Below, one piece after another: positions 44,053-52,403 of a DNA stretch of 64,000 nt. Below the pieces are notes generated by a model. It was not told the DNA's origin. It searched no databases and saw only the letters and a list, made by a program, of their open reading frames with translations. The first letter of the stretch is position 1. Each line of letters begins with the position of its first letter. Source of the DNA: G963701675 sp963701675 (lineage in GTDB: Bacteria; Planctomycetota; Planctomycetia; Gemmatales; Gemmataceae); contig OY969623.1 of the NCBI GenBank assembly GCA_963701675.1, positions 6,510,001 through 6,574,000 of the forward strand, in the 5' to 3' direction. Position numbers and translations under genes: made by a program.

Positions 44053-46441
44053 CGGAAAGTACTCCCTTGGTTTCCGCAACAACCGTGCGGCGAATCCGAG
44101 TTGATGTTGTCTTGGCTAGAGGGCGCGAAGGCTCGTCAACGACTGCTCCGAATGCATCTTGGTTTAACAATATATTCATTTGCGTGGCAGGTGAAAGAAC
44201 GGCATGCCGCGCCGATTCCACATCAGGATCCGGCGGGATGGGCGGAATCGGCATCGGCCATACGGCGTCGTTCAGCAGCACCGTCGCCAATCCGGGATTG
44301 TTGGCACCGACAACGGTCAGGTCCACATCGCCGTCGTTGTCGAGGTCATCCGCGGTGATCGCGCGCGGCGTGTTACCGCCGTAGAAGTCTTGCGCGATAT
44401 GGAACGCACCCGTGCCCGTATTTCGCAACACGCTGATCACGCCGCTGTACTGGTTCGTGTTGGCGAGATCGGTGAAGCCGTCGCCGTCAAAATCCGCAGT
44501 CGTTAGCGAAAAGACGCCCTTGCCCACGGTGTAGCTCGACGCGGCTTGGAATGTACCGTCGCCGTTGTTCAAAAGTACCCACACGCTGCCAAACGACGCC
44601 TGGCCGTTGGTAATCGCAATATCAGGGTGCGAGTCATTGTTGAAGTCGGCGATCTCGACCGCCGCGCCATATCCTCCGGCGCTATGGTTGACCGGCGCAC
44701 CAAATGTACCGTTCCCATTATTCATGAGCACGCGTAGGGCGTGAGGGCCGGTGTTATTGGTGACCGCTAGGTCTTGGTCGCCGTCGCCGTCGAGATCGGC
44801 GGCGGCCAGGCCTCTCGAAAACTCGCCGGCGGCGTAACTCACCGGGGCGCGAAACCGTCCGGTCCCGGTACCGCGTAATATGCTGACCGTTCCCGCCTCG
44901 ATATTGTTGGTCACCGCGATATCCTGTTTGCCGTCGCCGGTGAAGTCGGCCACAGCAACCGTTTCCGGCATGGTGCCGGCTGCGAAAGTTCGCGGCGGCA
45001 TGAACGTACCGTCGCCCTTGCCCAGCAGCACCGTAACTGTCCCCGCGGCAACGGCATTCGGCACCGCCAAATCCGGAAACCCGTTACCGTCAAAGTCGCC
45101 TACGGCGAGATTGTGGGGGGTCGGCCCCGCGGTGTAATTCACGTTCGGCTGAAATGACGCCCCCCCGGCGCCAAGGAGAACGCCCACGGTCGAAAACCCG
45201 GCGACGGCTAGATCCGGATCTCCGTCGAGGTTAAAGTCCGTCAACACCGCGGCATACGGACTGTTTGCCGTCTGATAGGCAGGCAGCGATGGGAAGTCGC
45301 CGGTTCCTGAGTTCCGGAGCACGGTCACGCGAGCGGTGTGAAAGTTGGCAATCACGATGTCTTGGTCCACGTCATTGTCGACATCAGCCGTCGTGACAGC
45401 CCATGCATACTGACTAACGAGCTGCTGCAGGACGAGTTGGAAACTGCCGTCCCCATTGCCCTCGAATACGAAGAACTGGGACTCGACGTTATTGGCCGTG
45501 ACGACGATGTCCAAATCACTATCGCCGTCGAAATCCGCTGCCGCCAACGAGTCCGGCAGCGATCCGACGTCGTAGCTGTTGGCGAGATGGAAGGCGCCGT
45601 CACCGTTCCCAAGCCAAATATTCAGGACCCAATCGTAAATTTGATTGGTAACCGCAAGATCGAGGTGGCCGTCGCCGTTAAAGTCCCCAGCCGTCACATC
45701 GCGGGGCGTGGGATCCGCATAGGTATGTGCGATGACGAAGGTGCCGTTCCCGTTACCCAAAAGGATGTCGATCTGATTGTCGTAGATGTCATCGTCAAGC
45801 CAAAAGCCCACACTCGCCAGGTCGAGATCGCCGTCCGAATCCCAATCACCAACGGTCAGGTCCGTCGGGCGACCGTCGACGTTGATCGAACCGACGACCG
45901 TGAACGTGCCGGCGCCGTCATTGCGCAAGATGGAGATGCAATGCACCGGGGCCCAATAATTGGCGGTAGCAAGGTCAAGATCGTTGTCACCGTCGAAGTC
46001 GCCTGCGACCACTGCTTGGGGATAGCCTCCGACAGTGTACGGTTCCGCGGCCTGGAAGGTGCCGTCGCCGTTCCCGCGCAGAACCTGCAAGTTCGCCGTA
46101 TAAGCCGCATCCGTCACCGCCAGGTCAACCACGCCGTCGCCGCTGAAGTCGGCCGCGATCACATCAGTCGGTTTATCACCGGCCGGGTACGTGACGGGCG
46201 GCTGGTACCCACCGGGGCTGGCCAGCAGGATGCTCACGGTGCCGCTGGAAAGTTGATTCGCCGTCGCAATGTCCGGAACGCCGTCGCCGTTAAAGTCCGC
46301 GATTGCGACGGCAATGGCATTCGGCCCCGCCGGGTACGTCGGGATGGTGGTGAAGCTCGGCACGTCGCGGCGCTCGAGGGATTCCAGGGTCAACCGGCGA
46401 GACCGATTGGTCTGCGTCCGCACAAGAGTTTGGCGAGTCAT
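44009..46441 (-). CDS. FG-GAP propeller protein, 14 repeats, FRA box at repeat 11
   Basis: An 810-residue intact frame beginning MTRQTLVRTQTNRSRR (ATG at 46441, GGAGGAG upstream), then LESLERRDVPSF. Fourteen calcium loops run from ADFNGDGVPD to DDLDNDGDVD. RGTGTGRFRAPVSYAAG before loop 11 and the order of repeats match the twin at 41650. The tail is NDAVWPMPIPPIPPDPD, a linker and TRIRRTVVAETKG, after which it runs 44 bases into the next gene and ends QVLGETALARP. This overlap is the largest in the window and may reflect a lost stop or a late indel. Confidence 0.9.
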   Translation of the reverse strand: MTRQTLVRTQTNRSRRLTLESLERRDVPSFTTIPTYPAGPNAIAVAIADFNGDGVPDIATANQLSSGTVSILLASPGGYQPPVTYPAGDKPTDVIAADFSGDGVVDLAVTDAAYTANLQVLRGNGDGTFQAAEPYTVGGYPQAVVAGDFDGDNDLDLATANYWAPVHCISILRNDGAGTFTVVGSINVDGRPTDLTVGDWDSDGDLDLASVGFWLDDDIYDNQIDILLGNGNGTFVIAHTYADPTPRDVTAGDFNGDGHLDLAVTNQIYDWVLNIWLGNGDGAFHLANSYDVGSLPDSLAAADFDGDSDLDIVVTANNVESQFFVFEGNGDGSFQLVLQQLVSQYAWAVTTADVDNDVDQDIVIANFHTARVTVLRNSGTGDFPSLPAYQTANSPYAAVLTDFNLDGDPDLAVAGFSTVGVLLGAGGASFQPNVNYTAGPTPHNLAVGDFDGNGFPDLAVPNAVAAGTVTVLLGKGDGTFMPPRTFAAGTMPETVAVADFTGDGKQDIAVTNNIEAGTVSILRGTGTGRFRAPVSYAAGEFSRGLAAADLDGDGDQDLAVTNNTGPHALRVLMNNGNGTFGAPVNHSAGGYGAAVEIADFNNDSHPDIAITNGQASFGSVWVLLNNGDGTFQAASSYTVGKGVFSLTTADFDGDGFTDLANTNQYSGVISVLRNTGTGAFHIAQDFYGGNTPRAITADDLDNDGDVDLTVVGANNPGLATVLLNDAVWPMPIPPIPPDPDVESARHAVLSPATQMNILLNQDAFGAVVDEPSRPLAKTTSTRIRRTVVAETKGVLSDDSQVLGETALARP

Positions 46442-46474
46442 GACAGCAACTCCTCCGAGCAAAGGGTGTTGGGC

Positions 46475-48013
46475 CTATGTCAGCTCACTGGAAAGAACAT
46501 CACCAAGCGGATCGTGCCGTGCGACGTTGGCGTATCGCACGGCCGGACGAACGCGGATTACATTCTCGCCGGGTTTCGCCGGGACATCAACAGCTGAGAT
46601 ACTTTTGGACATGGAGTCCCTATCGAATCGGTTCGTCGCCGCGCTCCGTCGCACGGCGATGGGCGTCGTGCCGTAATTTCCCAGGTCGATCCCCGGCCCG
46701 TCACCGATTGGGAGCGGGGGCCAGATTCCGTCGTTGACCAGTACCGTGAGGCCTTGGTTAAGTGCCAAGGCCAAGTCATTCCGGCCATCACCGTCGAAGT
46801 CCGTCAAGACGATCGGCGATGGCCATTCGTTGCCGCCCTCGGGGTAGGCAAACGATCCGACGGAATAGTGTGCGATGTTTTGGAACGAGCCGGTGCCGGT
46901 TCCGAATAGTAACGTAACCGTGCCTCCCGACTTGTTGCCCACCGCCAGGTCAAGGATACCGTCGCCATTGATATCGCCCGTTGCGAGCGATCGGGGGGCC
47001 GAACCTACTTGGTAAATCGTTGCGGGGGCAAATGTACCATTGCCGTTGTTCAGACGCACATGGACGGTACCGGTGGTCAGGGGATTTGTGACGGCGAGAT
47101 CGAGATCGCCGTCGCCGTCGAAGTCTGCCGAAACCACCTCATTCATAGGGGTTCCAGCTGGAAAAACGGCTGCGGGTCGAAAGCTGCCGGTCCCATTCCC
47201 AAACAGAACCGTAAGCGAGGCAGCCTCGTCGTTTGCGGTAACAATGTCGAGATTGCCATCGCCGTTGAAGTCACCGGTCGCCAGACTCGCTGGTTCTGCC
47301 TCAACCTCGAAAGTAACCGAGCTTTGGAACGACCCGTCGCCGATGCCAAACAGTACTTCAACTTCATCGCCGCCCCAATCCGCCGCGGCGAGGTCGAGAT
47401 GCCCATCCCCGTTGAAGTCACCGACCGCAACATCGCGCGTGAATGAGGGAGCCGGATAGTTCATGAAGCCGCCCAGAGTTCCGTCGCCATTCCCCAATGC
47501 CACGTTGACCCCACCAAACTGACCAGCCCACGCTGTCACGGCAACATCGACCGCACCATCTGCATTGAAATCCGCGGTCGTCAAGCCCCTCAGTCCTCCG
47601 CTAATAAAATAGTCGGTCGGGGCATGAAAAGTGGCCTCGGTCGATCCAAGCCGGATATTCACCCAGCCGCCCCCGTTCGTGTTATTGACGCGCGATGCCA
47701 CCAGATCGAGATCGCCGTCGCCGTTAAGATCCGCCGCTACCATTTCCCACGGCTTGACGATTGGACCAAAAGTCGGCGCCAGTCCGATGAATGCGCCGCC
47801 GCCGAGCCCTGGCTGAAGCGTCACCGTGCCGTTGCCGGGTGTTTGGTTCGCGAGCGCTATATCCGGATTACCGTCGCCCGTATAATCTTGAACGGCCAAT
47901 GCAGATGGGATGGCGCCCGCCTGGTATTTTTCGGCCAGGCCAAAGCTACCGTTGCCCTGTCCGAGCAGTATTTCCAAGCGGTCGAGGTCCGTGTCGGCAA
48001 CGACGAGGTCCAA
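46475..48013 (-). CDS. FG-GAP propeller protein, C-terminal part of a frameshifted gene (repeats 7-14)
   Basis: The continuation of 48046-48927. Eight calcium loops lie here, from QDYTGDGNPD to TDFDGDGRND; loop 6 (ADIDGDAILD) falls at the junction, between the two annotated frames. The tail is NDGIWPPLPIGDGPGID, a long linker, and VRYANVARHDPLGDVLSSELT, a diverged form of the IAR and FSTEL boxes. The frame is open upstream to about 48050 without a good start codon, supporting a single gene. Confidence 0.82.
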   Translation of the reverse strand: MDLVVADTDLDRLEILLGQGNGSFGLAEKYQAGAIPSALAVQDYTGDGNPDIALANQTPGNGTVTLQPGLGGGAFIGLAPTFGPIVKPWEMVAADLNGDGDLDLVASRVNNTNGGGWVNIRLGSTEATFHAPTDYFISGGLRGLTTADFNADGAVDVAVTAWAGQFGGVNVALGNGDGTLGGFMNYPAPSFTRDVAVGDFNGDGHLDLAAADWGGDEVEVLFGIGDGSFQSSVTFEVEAEPASLATGDFNGDGNLDIVTANDEAASLTVLFGNGTGSFRPAAVFPAGTPMNEVVSADFDGDGDLDLAVTNPLTTGTVHVRLNNGNGTFAPATIYQVGSAPRSLATGDINGDGILDLAVGNKSGGTVTLLFGTGTGSFQNIAHYSVGSFAYPEGGNEWPSPIVLTDFDGDGRNDLALALNQGLTVLVNDGIWPPLPIGDGPGIDLGNYGTTPIAVRRSAATNRFDRDSMSKSISAVDVPAKPGENVIRVRPAVRYANVARHDPLGDVLSSELT

Positions 48014-48045
48014 AATGGCGTCGCCATCGATGTCGGCCGACTCTA

Positions 48046-48927
48046 TTACCTTGGCGCCGCGCCAACGGTGAACGAAATCGGCGACTGATACGTACCGTCG
48101 CCGTTGCCCAGCCAGACCGCCAATGAAGAATCGGAAGAAGCGTTACTAGCCACCGCCAAGTCGATGTCGCCGTCGCCGTCGAAATCGGCCGCCGCCACGT
48201 CGCCTGGAGAGTCGCCATTGTATGTCGGCCCGGCCGTCAATGACCCATTTCCAAGACCCAAGAGAATGACAACGTGGTTCGCATTGTTGTAACTGCCGAC
48301 AACGATTAGATCCATTTGACTATCGCTGTTGACATCGCGTGCGGCCAATGCTCTGGGCTTCGCGCCGATCTCATAACTAGCAACCAACGCGAACACACCT
48401 CCGCCGGCGCCCAACAAGATGCTCGCCTTACCTGCGTGGTGATTGGCGACTGCCAAATCAATGATGGAATCGCCATTGAAATCGGCTAGCGCCAGTGCCG
48501 TAGGGCTGTCTCCAGCGGCATAGGTGATCGGTCTCCGAAACGCGCCGGTGCCTGACCCGCGCAAGACTGCAACACTATCACTATTGAAGTTGGTCACGAC
48601 CATATCGAGCCTGCCATCACCGCTAACATCGGCAACGGCGAGGGCACTAGCGCCGGAACCTCCCGTTGGAAAACTCCTTGGAGGGGCAAAGACCCCAGCG
48701 CCCACGTTCAACAGTACATTCACGGTACCTGGATTGGAATTGTTCGCGACTGCCAAGTCAAACAACCCGTCGCCGTTGAAATCCGCCCCAACGACATCGG
48801 ACGGCGAAGGCCCAGCGAGAATTGCCTCCGGCGCCGCAAAGCTCGGCACGTCGCGGCGTTCGAGGCCTTCCAAATGCAACCGGTACCGCCGATGGGGCGT
48901 CATGTACCTGCGTGATTTGCGAGTCAT
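48046..48927 (-). CDS. FG-GAP propeller protein, N-terminal part of a frameshifted gene (repeats 1-5)
   Basis: 293 residues beginning MTRKSRRYMTPHRRYRLH (ATG at 48927, GGAGGAG upstream), then LEGLERRDVPSFAA. Five calcium loops are present; the box RGSGTGAFRRPITYAAG precedes loop 3. The frame meets TAATAG at 48046 straight after VGAAPR. Restoring one C in GGCGCC-AAGG near 48050 gives VGAAPKVIESADIDGDA and rejoins the downstream part, for 14 loops in total. Confidence 0.83.
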   Translation of the reverse strand: MTRKSRRYMTPHRRYRLHLEGLERRDVPSFAAPEAILAGPSPSDVVGADFNGDGLFDLAVANNSNPGTVNVLLNVGAGVFAPPRSFPTGGSGASALAVADVSGDGRLDMVVTNFNSDSVAVLRGSGTGAFRRPITYAAGDSPTALALADFNGDSIIDLAVANHHAGKASILLGAGGGVFALVASYEIGAKPRALAARDVNSDSQMDLIVVGSYNNANHVVILLGLGNGSLTAGPTYNGDSPGDVAAADFDGDGDIDLAVASNASSDSSLAVWLGNGDGTYQSPISFTVGAAPR

Positions 48928-48986
48928 GAAAACTTCTCCTCCGAAAAGAAAAGGTGCACGAGATTTGTATGGATTCTTGGTGAGCC

Positions 48987-49026
48987 GGGAGCGTCAGCGA
49001 CCGGAGCTCCGGTTGCTGACGCTCCC
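48987..49026. repeat. REP-like palindrome, 40 bases
   Basis: GGGAGCGTCAGC pairs with GCTGACGCTCCC; the centre ACCGGAGCTCCGGT is fully palindromic. Only one base per arm is mismatched (GAC against GTT at the inner edge). It fills the junction between genes starting at 48927 and ending at 49037 and could act as a hairpin in the message. Confidence 0.8.
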
Positions 49027-49036
49027 CGCTGGTCCA

Positions 49037-49576
49037 TCAGTTCAACTCCATTGAAAGCGCATCAAAAACTGCCGCAATGCAAGCAATGTGTCGTGGCGCG
49101 CTCTTGAGGCGCCGCGGCATTGCGGTTGTCGTTTCATCCGCGGGAACCGTCGCCAGGCGGTTGCTGATGTAAGATTCCGTATCGATCGGCGCCGGTTGGT
49201 GGCTGCCGTGGTCTAGATCGAAAGGCCGCGGACCGTCGCTGATCGGCAGTGGCGGCCAATCGGCGGCGTTGATCACGGTGACAAACCCGTCGCCGTTGCC
49301 GGCGACGAGATCGACAAATCCATCACCGTTGAAGTCGCCGGCGGCCAACTGACCGGGATTGCGCCCGGCGATGTAGTTAAGCGGCGCTTGTAACGTGCCG
49401 TCGCCATTGCCGATCATCACCGATACGGTGCCCGGGTTGAGGTCGTTGGCGACGGCGACGTCGACCTTGCCGTCGTTATTGAAATCACCCACCACCACGG
49501 CCGTGGGCGAAGCACCCGCGGGATAACTAACAGCCGGCTGAAGCGTGCCGTTGCCGTTGCCGAGGAGGATGGTCAC
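49037..49576 (-). CDS. FG-GAP propeller protein, last part of a twice-frameshifted gene (repeats 20-21 and tail)
   Basis: The third and last part of the gene beginning at 52403. This frame is open back to about 49680, where loop 19 (ADFNADGKLD) and FAAGNSPTSIATADF lie before the first usable start codon. Loops 20 and 21 (GDFNNDGKVD, GDFNGDGFVD) are inside. The tail NAADWPPLPISDGPRP, SAPRHIACIAAV and FDALSMELN is a normal family ending. Not expected to be translated alone. Confidence 0.75.
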   Translation of the reverse strand: MTILLGNGNGTLQPAVSYPAGASPTAVVVGDFNNDGKVDVAVANDLNPGTVSVMIGNGDGTLQAPLNYIAGRNPGQLAAGDFNGDGFVDLVAGNGDGFVTVINAADWPPLPISDGPRPFDLDHGSHQPAPIDTESYISNRLATVPADETTTAMPRRLKSAPRHIACIAAVFDALSMELN

Positions 49577-50304
49577 GGTTGCGTCGGTGATATTGGTGAC
49601 GACGACGTCAAGTTTGCCGTCGGCGTTGAAGTCGGCGGTCGCGATGGACGTTGGTGAGTTGCCGGCCGCGAAACTTGCGCCCTCCGAAAAACGCCTGTGC
49701 CGCTGCCGCGAAGAACGGTCACCGTCCCGCTACTGTAGTTGGAGGCGGCGATGTCGAGATTGCCGTCGCCGTTAAAATCGCCCACCGTCACATCGGTTGG
49801 ATTGGCGCCGACCGCGAAGGTGAATTTGGGTTTGAAGGTCTTGTCGCCTTTGTTGATGATCACACTTACAGTGCCCACGGCCACGTCGTTGGCGACGACG
49901 ACGTCGGGAAAGCCGTCGTTGTTGAAGTCGGCCGTCGCCATGGAAACCGGAGACGGGCCGGCCGGGAAGAGATTCGGCGCTTCCAATTTGCCGTCGCCCT
50001 TTCCTTGGAGCAGACTAATCGTCTCGGGATAGAAGTTGCCGGCCACGATGTCCGGAAGGGTATCTCCATCGACGTCCGCTATGACAACCGACCAAGGATT
50101 GGGGACGCCGACGTATAAGTCAACTGGCGTAAATGAGCCATCACCATAACCGAGTAGAACTCCTACGGTGCCTCCCGTGCCGTTGGCGGCGGCGACATCG
50201 ACTTTTCCATCGCCGTTGAGATCGCCGAGCGCCATGCCGTAGGTAGTGCCGCCGGTCGGATAGGCCACCGTGGGCTTAAACGTGCCGTTGCCGTTGCCGA
50301 GCAA
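49573..50304 (-). CDS. FG-GAP propeller protein, middle part of a twice-frameshifted gene (repeats 14-18)
   Basis: Four complete calcium loops (GDLNGDGKVD to GDFNGDGNLD) are in the annotated frame; loop 14 (ADLNGDSRQD) lies just upstream in the same open frame, which extends to about 50429. It ends with the FRR box RGSGTGVFRRA and then leaves frame near 49680, where one C appears lost from GGCGCC; the following QVSRPATHQRPS is out of frame. The box would precede loop 19 after repair. Confidence 0.75.
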   Translation of the reverse strand: MLGNGNGTFKPTVAYPTGGTTYGMALGDLNGDGKVDVAAANGTGGTVGVLLGYGDGSFTPVDLYVGVPNPWSVVIADVDGDTLPDIVAGNFYPETISLLQGKGDGKLEAPNLFPAGPSPVSMATADFNNDGFPDVVVANDVAVGTVSVIINKGDKTFKPKFTFAVGANPTDVTVGDFNGDGNLDIAASNYSSGTVTVLRGSGTGVFRRAQVSRPATHQRPSRPPTSTPTANLTSSSPISPTQP

Positions 50305-50366
50305 AACACCAAGGCCTGATGCTCCGCCGTAGATCCGTATGACCAGATCCTGCCGGCTGTCACCGT

Positions 50367-52403
50367 TCAGGTCGGCAACGAAAACGTCGTCGGGTTGGTG
50401 AAGGGCCGTGACAACAATATTGTTAGGCGCTGGAAGGGCCCGTCGCCGTTACCGAGCACCACGGTTGCGGTGTGACTTCCGCTGTTATAGTTCGCTGTGG
50501 CAAGGTCCAGCTTGCCGTCCGCGTTGACGTCCCCGACGGCCACCGCGCGTGGTCCGCCGTCGCTCGCATACACCACAGCGGGCGCAAAGGTGCCGTCGCC
50601 ATTGCCCAACGAAATATGGATGCCGGTACTGTGAACGTCGACTGAGGCCAGGTCCGGGTCACCGTCCGCATTGAAGTCTCCAACCGCGACTCCCCAGCCG
50701 GCGCCGCCATAGGGCGGCATTACTGTCAACGTGCCGTCGCCGTTGCCCAGGAACACCGAACGAGGGGTTGCGAGATCGAGCTTGCCATCGCCGTTCAAGT
50801 CGGCGACTTCCACGTCACGATGGCTTCCAGTGGGGTCGTACGTCGCCGGTGCAAGGAACACACCTCCGCCCGCCCCCAGAAGAACTCGTATGCCGTCATT
50901 CCCGCCGACCACGACGACGTCCATTATTCCGTCGGTGTTGAGGTCGGCCGCGACAATATCATCGGCCGAGGTTCCCGATTCGAATTGCGGCGGCTGGAAG
51001 CCAAGAGGAGTGTTCAACAACAGGGCGACGGAGCCACCACCCTCGATTGCCGACACGGCGAGGTCGGCGTCGCCGTCCATGTCGAAATCCGCCGCCGCTG
51101 CCGCGGACATCCCAAACCCGACGGTCATTGTCACGGGTGGATCGAATGTGCCATCGGCATTGCCCTCGGCGAGGCTAAACGATTTGGTAGCGTTCGCCAT
51201 CACTACGTCGGGCAGCCCGTCGCCAGTCATGTCGTGTGACAAGATATCGTAAGGGATCGGCGCCGTGTACTGCCGCGCTCCGGCGAATAGACCACCGGCC
51301 AAGCCTAACACGACGGTGACACGGTCATTGGTGGTGTTGGCGGCGAGCAAATCCTCGTCGGCATCGCCGTTGAAATCCCCGACCAGGACTGCGCGCGACG
51401 TCCCGGCTACGAGGTAGCTGAGTCTCGGTTCGAAACTGCCGTTGCCCTGTCCGGCAAGCACACTGACGACGGACACGGGAGAAACATTGGCAACCGTCAG
51501 ATCAACGGCCCCGTCGTCGTCAAAATCACCGGCGGAAATGGCTGTCGGACGCTGGCCGGCATCATATGGAACCGGCGATTGGAACAATCCATTGCCGTTG
51601 CCCAACAGAATGCTGACCGTTCCAGCGTCCAGATAGTTGGCTGCGGCGAGATCGAAATCACCGTCGCCATCGAGATCGCCAGTCGCTAGCGCTATAGGTT
51701 TCGGCCCTCCGCCAAAAGTCAGCGGCGCCTGGAATGACCCGTCTCCGTTGCCCAAAAGCACGCTTACGGTATTCCCTAGCGGGTTGGCCACGGCGACATC
51801 TGCCGTGCCGTCGCCGTTGAAGTCCGCCGCTACCGGCGAATACACATAGGAGCCCGCCGGATAATCTACCGACGCACCGAATGTACCGGCGCCGAGTCCA
51901 AGAAATACCTTCACCATGCCGGCGGCCGCATCGATGCCGACCGCCAAATCGGGAATGGCGTCGGCATTGAAGTCGGCTACGGCGATACAGAAAGGTTGTT
52001 CACCGGCCGAGTAATTGACCGGAGGTTTGAAGGTGCCGTCGCCTCGCCCGATCAACACCGTAATCGAACCCACCGGAAAGAGCGAATTGGCGACAACCAG
52101 GTCGACGATGGCGTCGCCGCTGATGTCTGCAGCCACGACGGCACGCGCGTTGGCCGACGTGGTGTAATGAGCCGCGAACTGCAACGAACCGTCACCGGCG
52201 CCCAAAAGAACATCCACACCTCCAGGCCCGTCGAAATTGGCAACAGCCGCATCAAGAGCTTTGTCGCCGTTAAAGTCTCCGGCTGCCAATGCCCACGGTT
52301 GGGTGCCGGCTTGGTACGATGAGGCGGCCAAGAAGCTGGGCACGTCACGGCGCTCCAGCGTTTCCAAAACCAAATACCGTCTGCGGAAAGATCGTCGAGT
52401 CAT
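50367..52403 (-). CDS. FG-GAP propeller protein, first part of a twice-frameshifted gene (repeats 1-13)
   Basis: 678 residues beginning MTRRSFRRRYLVLETLERRD, with AAGGAG upstream; its ATG overlaps the TGA of the preceding chimera by four bases. Thirteen calcium loops run from GDFNGDKALD to GDVNADGKLD. The frame breaks near 50430, where one G is missing from GGCGCC; restored, NGDGPFQAPNNIVVTAL continues into the next part. The first repeats match those of the gene at 23425 (TISVLIGRGDG-type segment, YSAGEQPFCIAVADF). Joined parts give 21 loops. Confidence 0.85.
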   Translation of the reverse strand: MTRRSFRRRYLVLETLERRDVPSFLAASSYQAGTQPWALAAGDFNGDKALDAAVANFDGPGGVDVLLGAGDGSLQFAAHYTTSANARAVVAADISGDAIVDLVVANSLFPVGSITVLIGRGDGTFKPPVNYSAGEQPFCIAVADFNADAIPDLAVGIDAAAGMVKVFLGLGAGTFGASVDYPAGSYVYSPVAADFNGDGTADVAVANPLGNTVSVLLGNGDGSFQAPLTFGGGPKPIALATGDLDGDGDFDLAAANYLDAGTVSILLGNGNGLFQSPVPYDAGQRPTAISAGDFDDDGAVDLTVANVSPVSVVSVLAGQGNGSFEPRLSYLVAGTSRAVLVGDFNGDADEDLLAANTTNDRVTVVLGLAGGLFAGARQYTAPIPYDILSHDMTGDGLPDVVMANATKSFSLAEGNADGTFDPPVTMTVGFGMSAAAAADFDMDGDADLAVSAIEGGGSVALLLNTPLGFQPPQFESGTSADDIVAADLNTDGIMDVVVVGGNDGIRVLLGAGGGVFLAPATYDPTGSHRDVEVADLNGDGKLDLATPRSVFLGNGDGTLTVMPPYGGAGWGVAVGDFNADGDPDLASVDVHSTGIHISLGNGDGTFAPAVVYASDGGPRAVAVGDVNADGKLDLATANYNSGSHTATVVLGNGDGPFQRLTILLSRPFTNPTTFSLPT

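Noticed and set aside
43204..46597. Plus-strand frames of about 380-420 codons opposite the genes at 41650 and 44009
   Set aside because: Their periodic composition is the antisense of the FG-GAP repeats, and the minus-strand genes have domains, starts and tails that explain the sequence.
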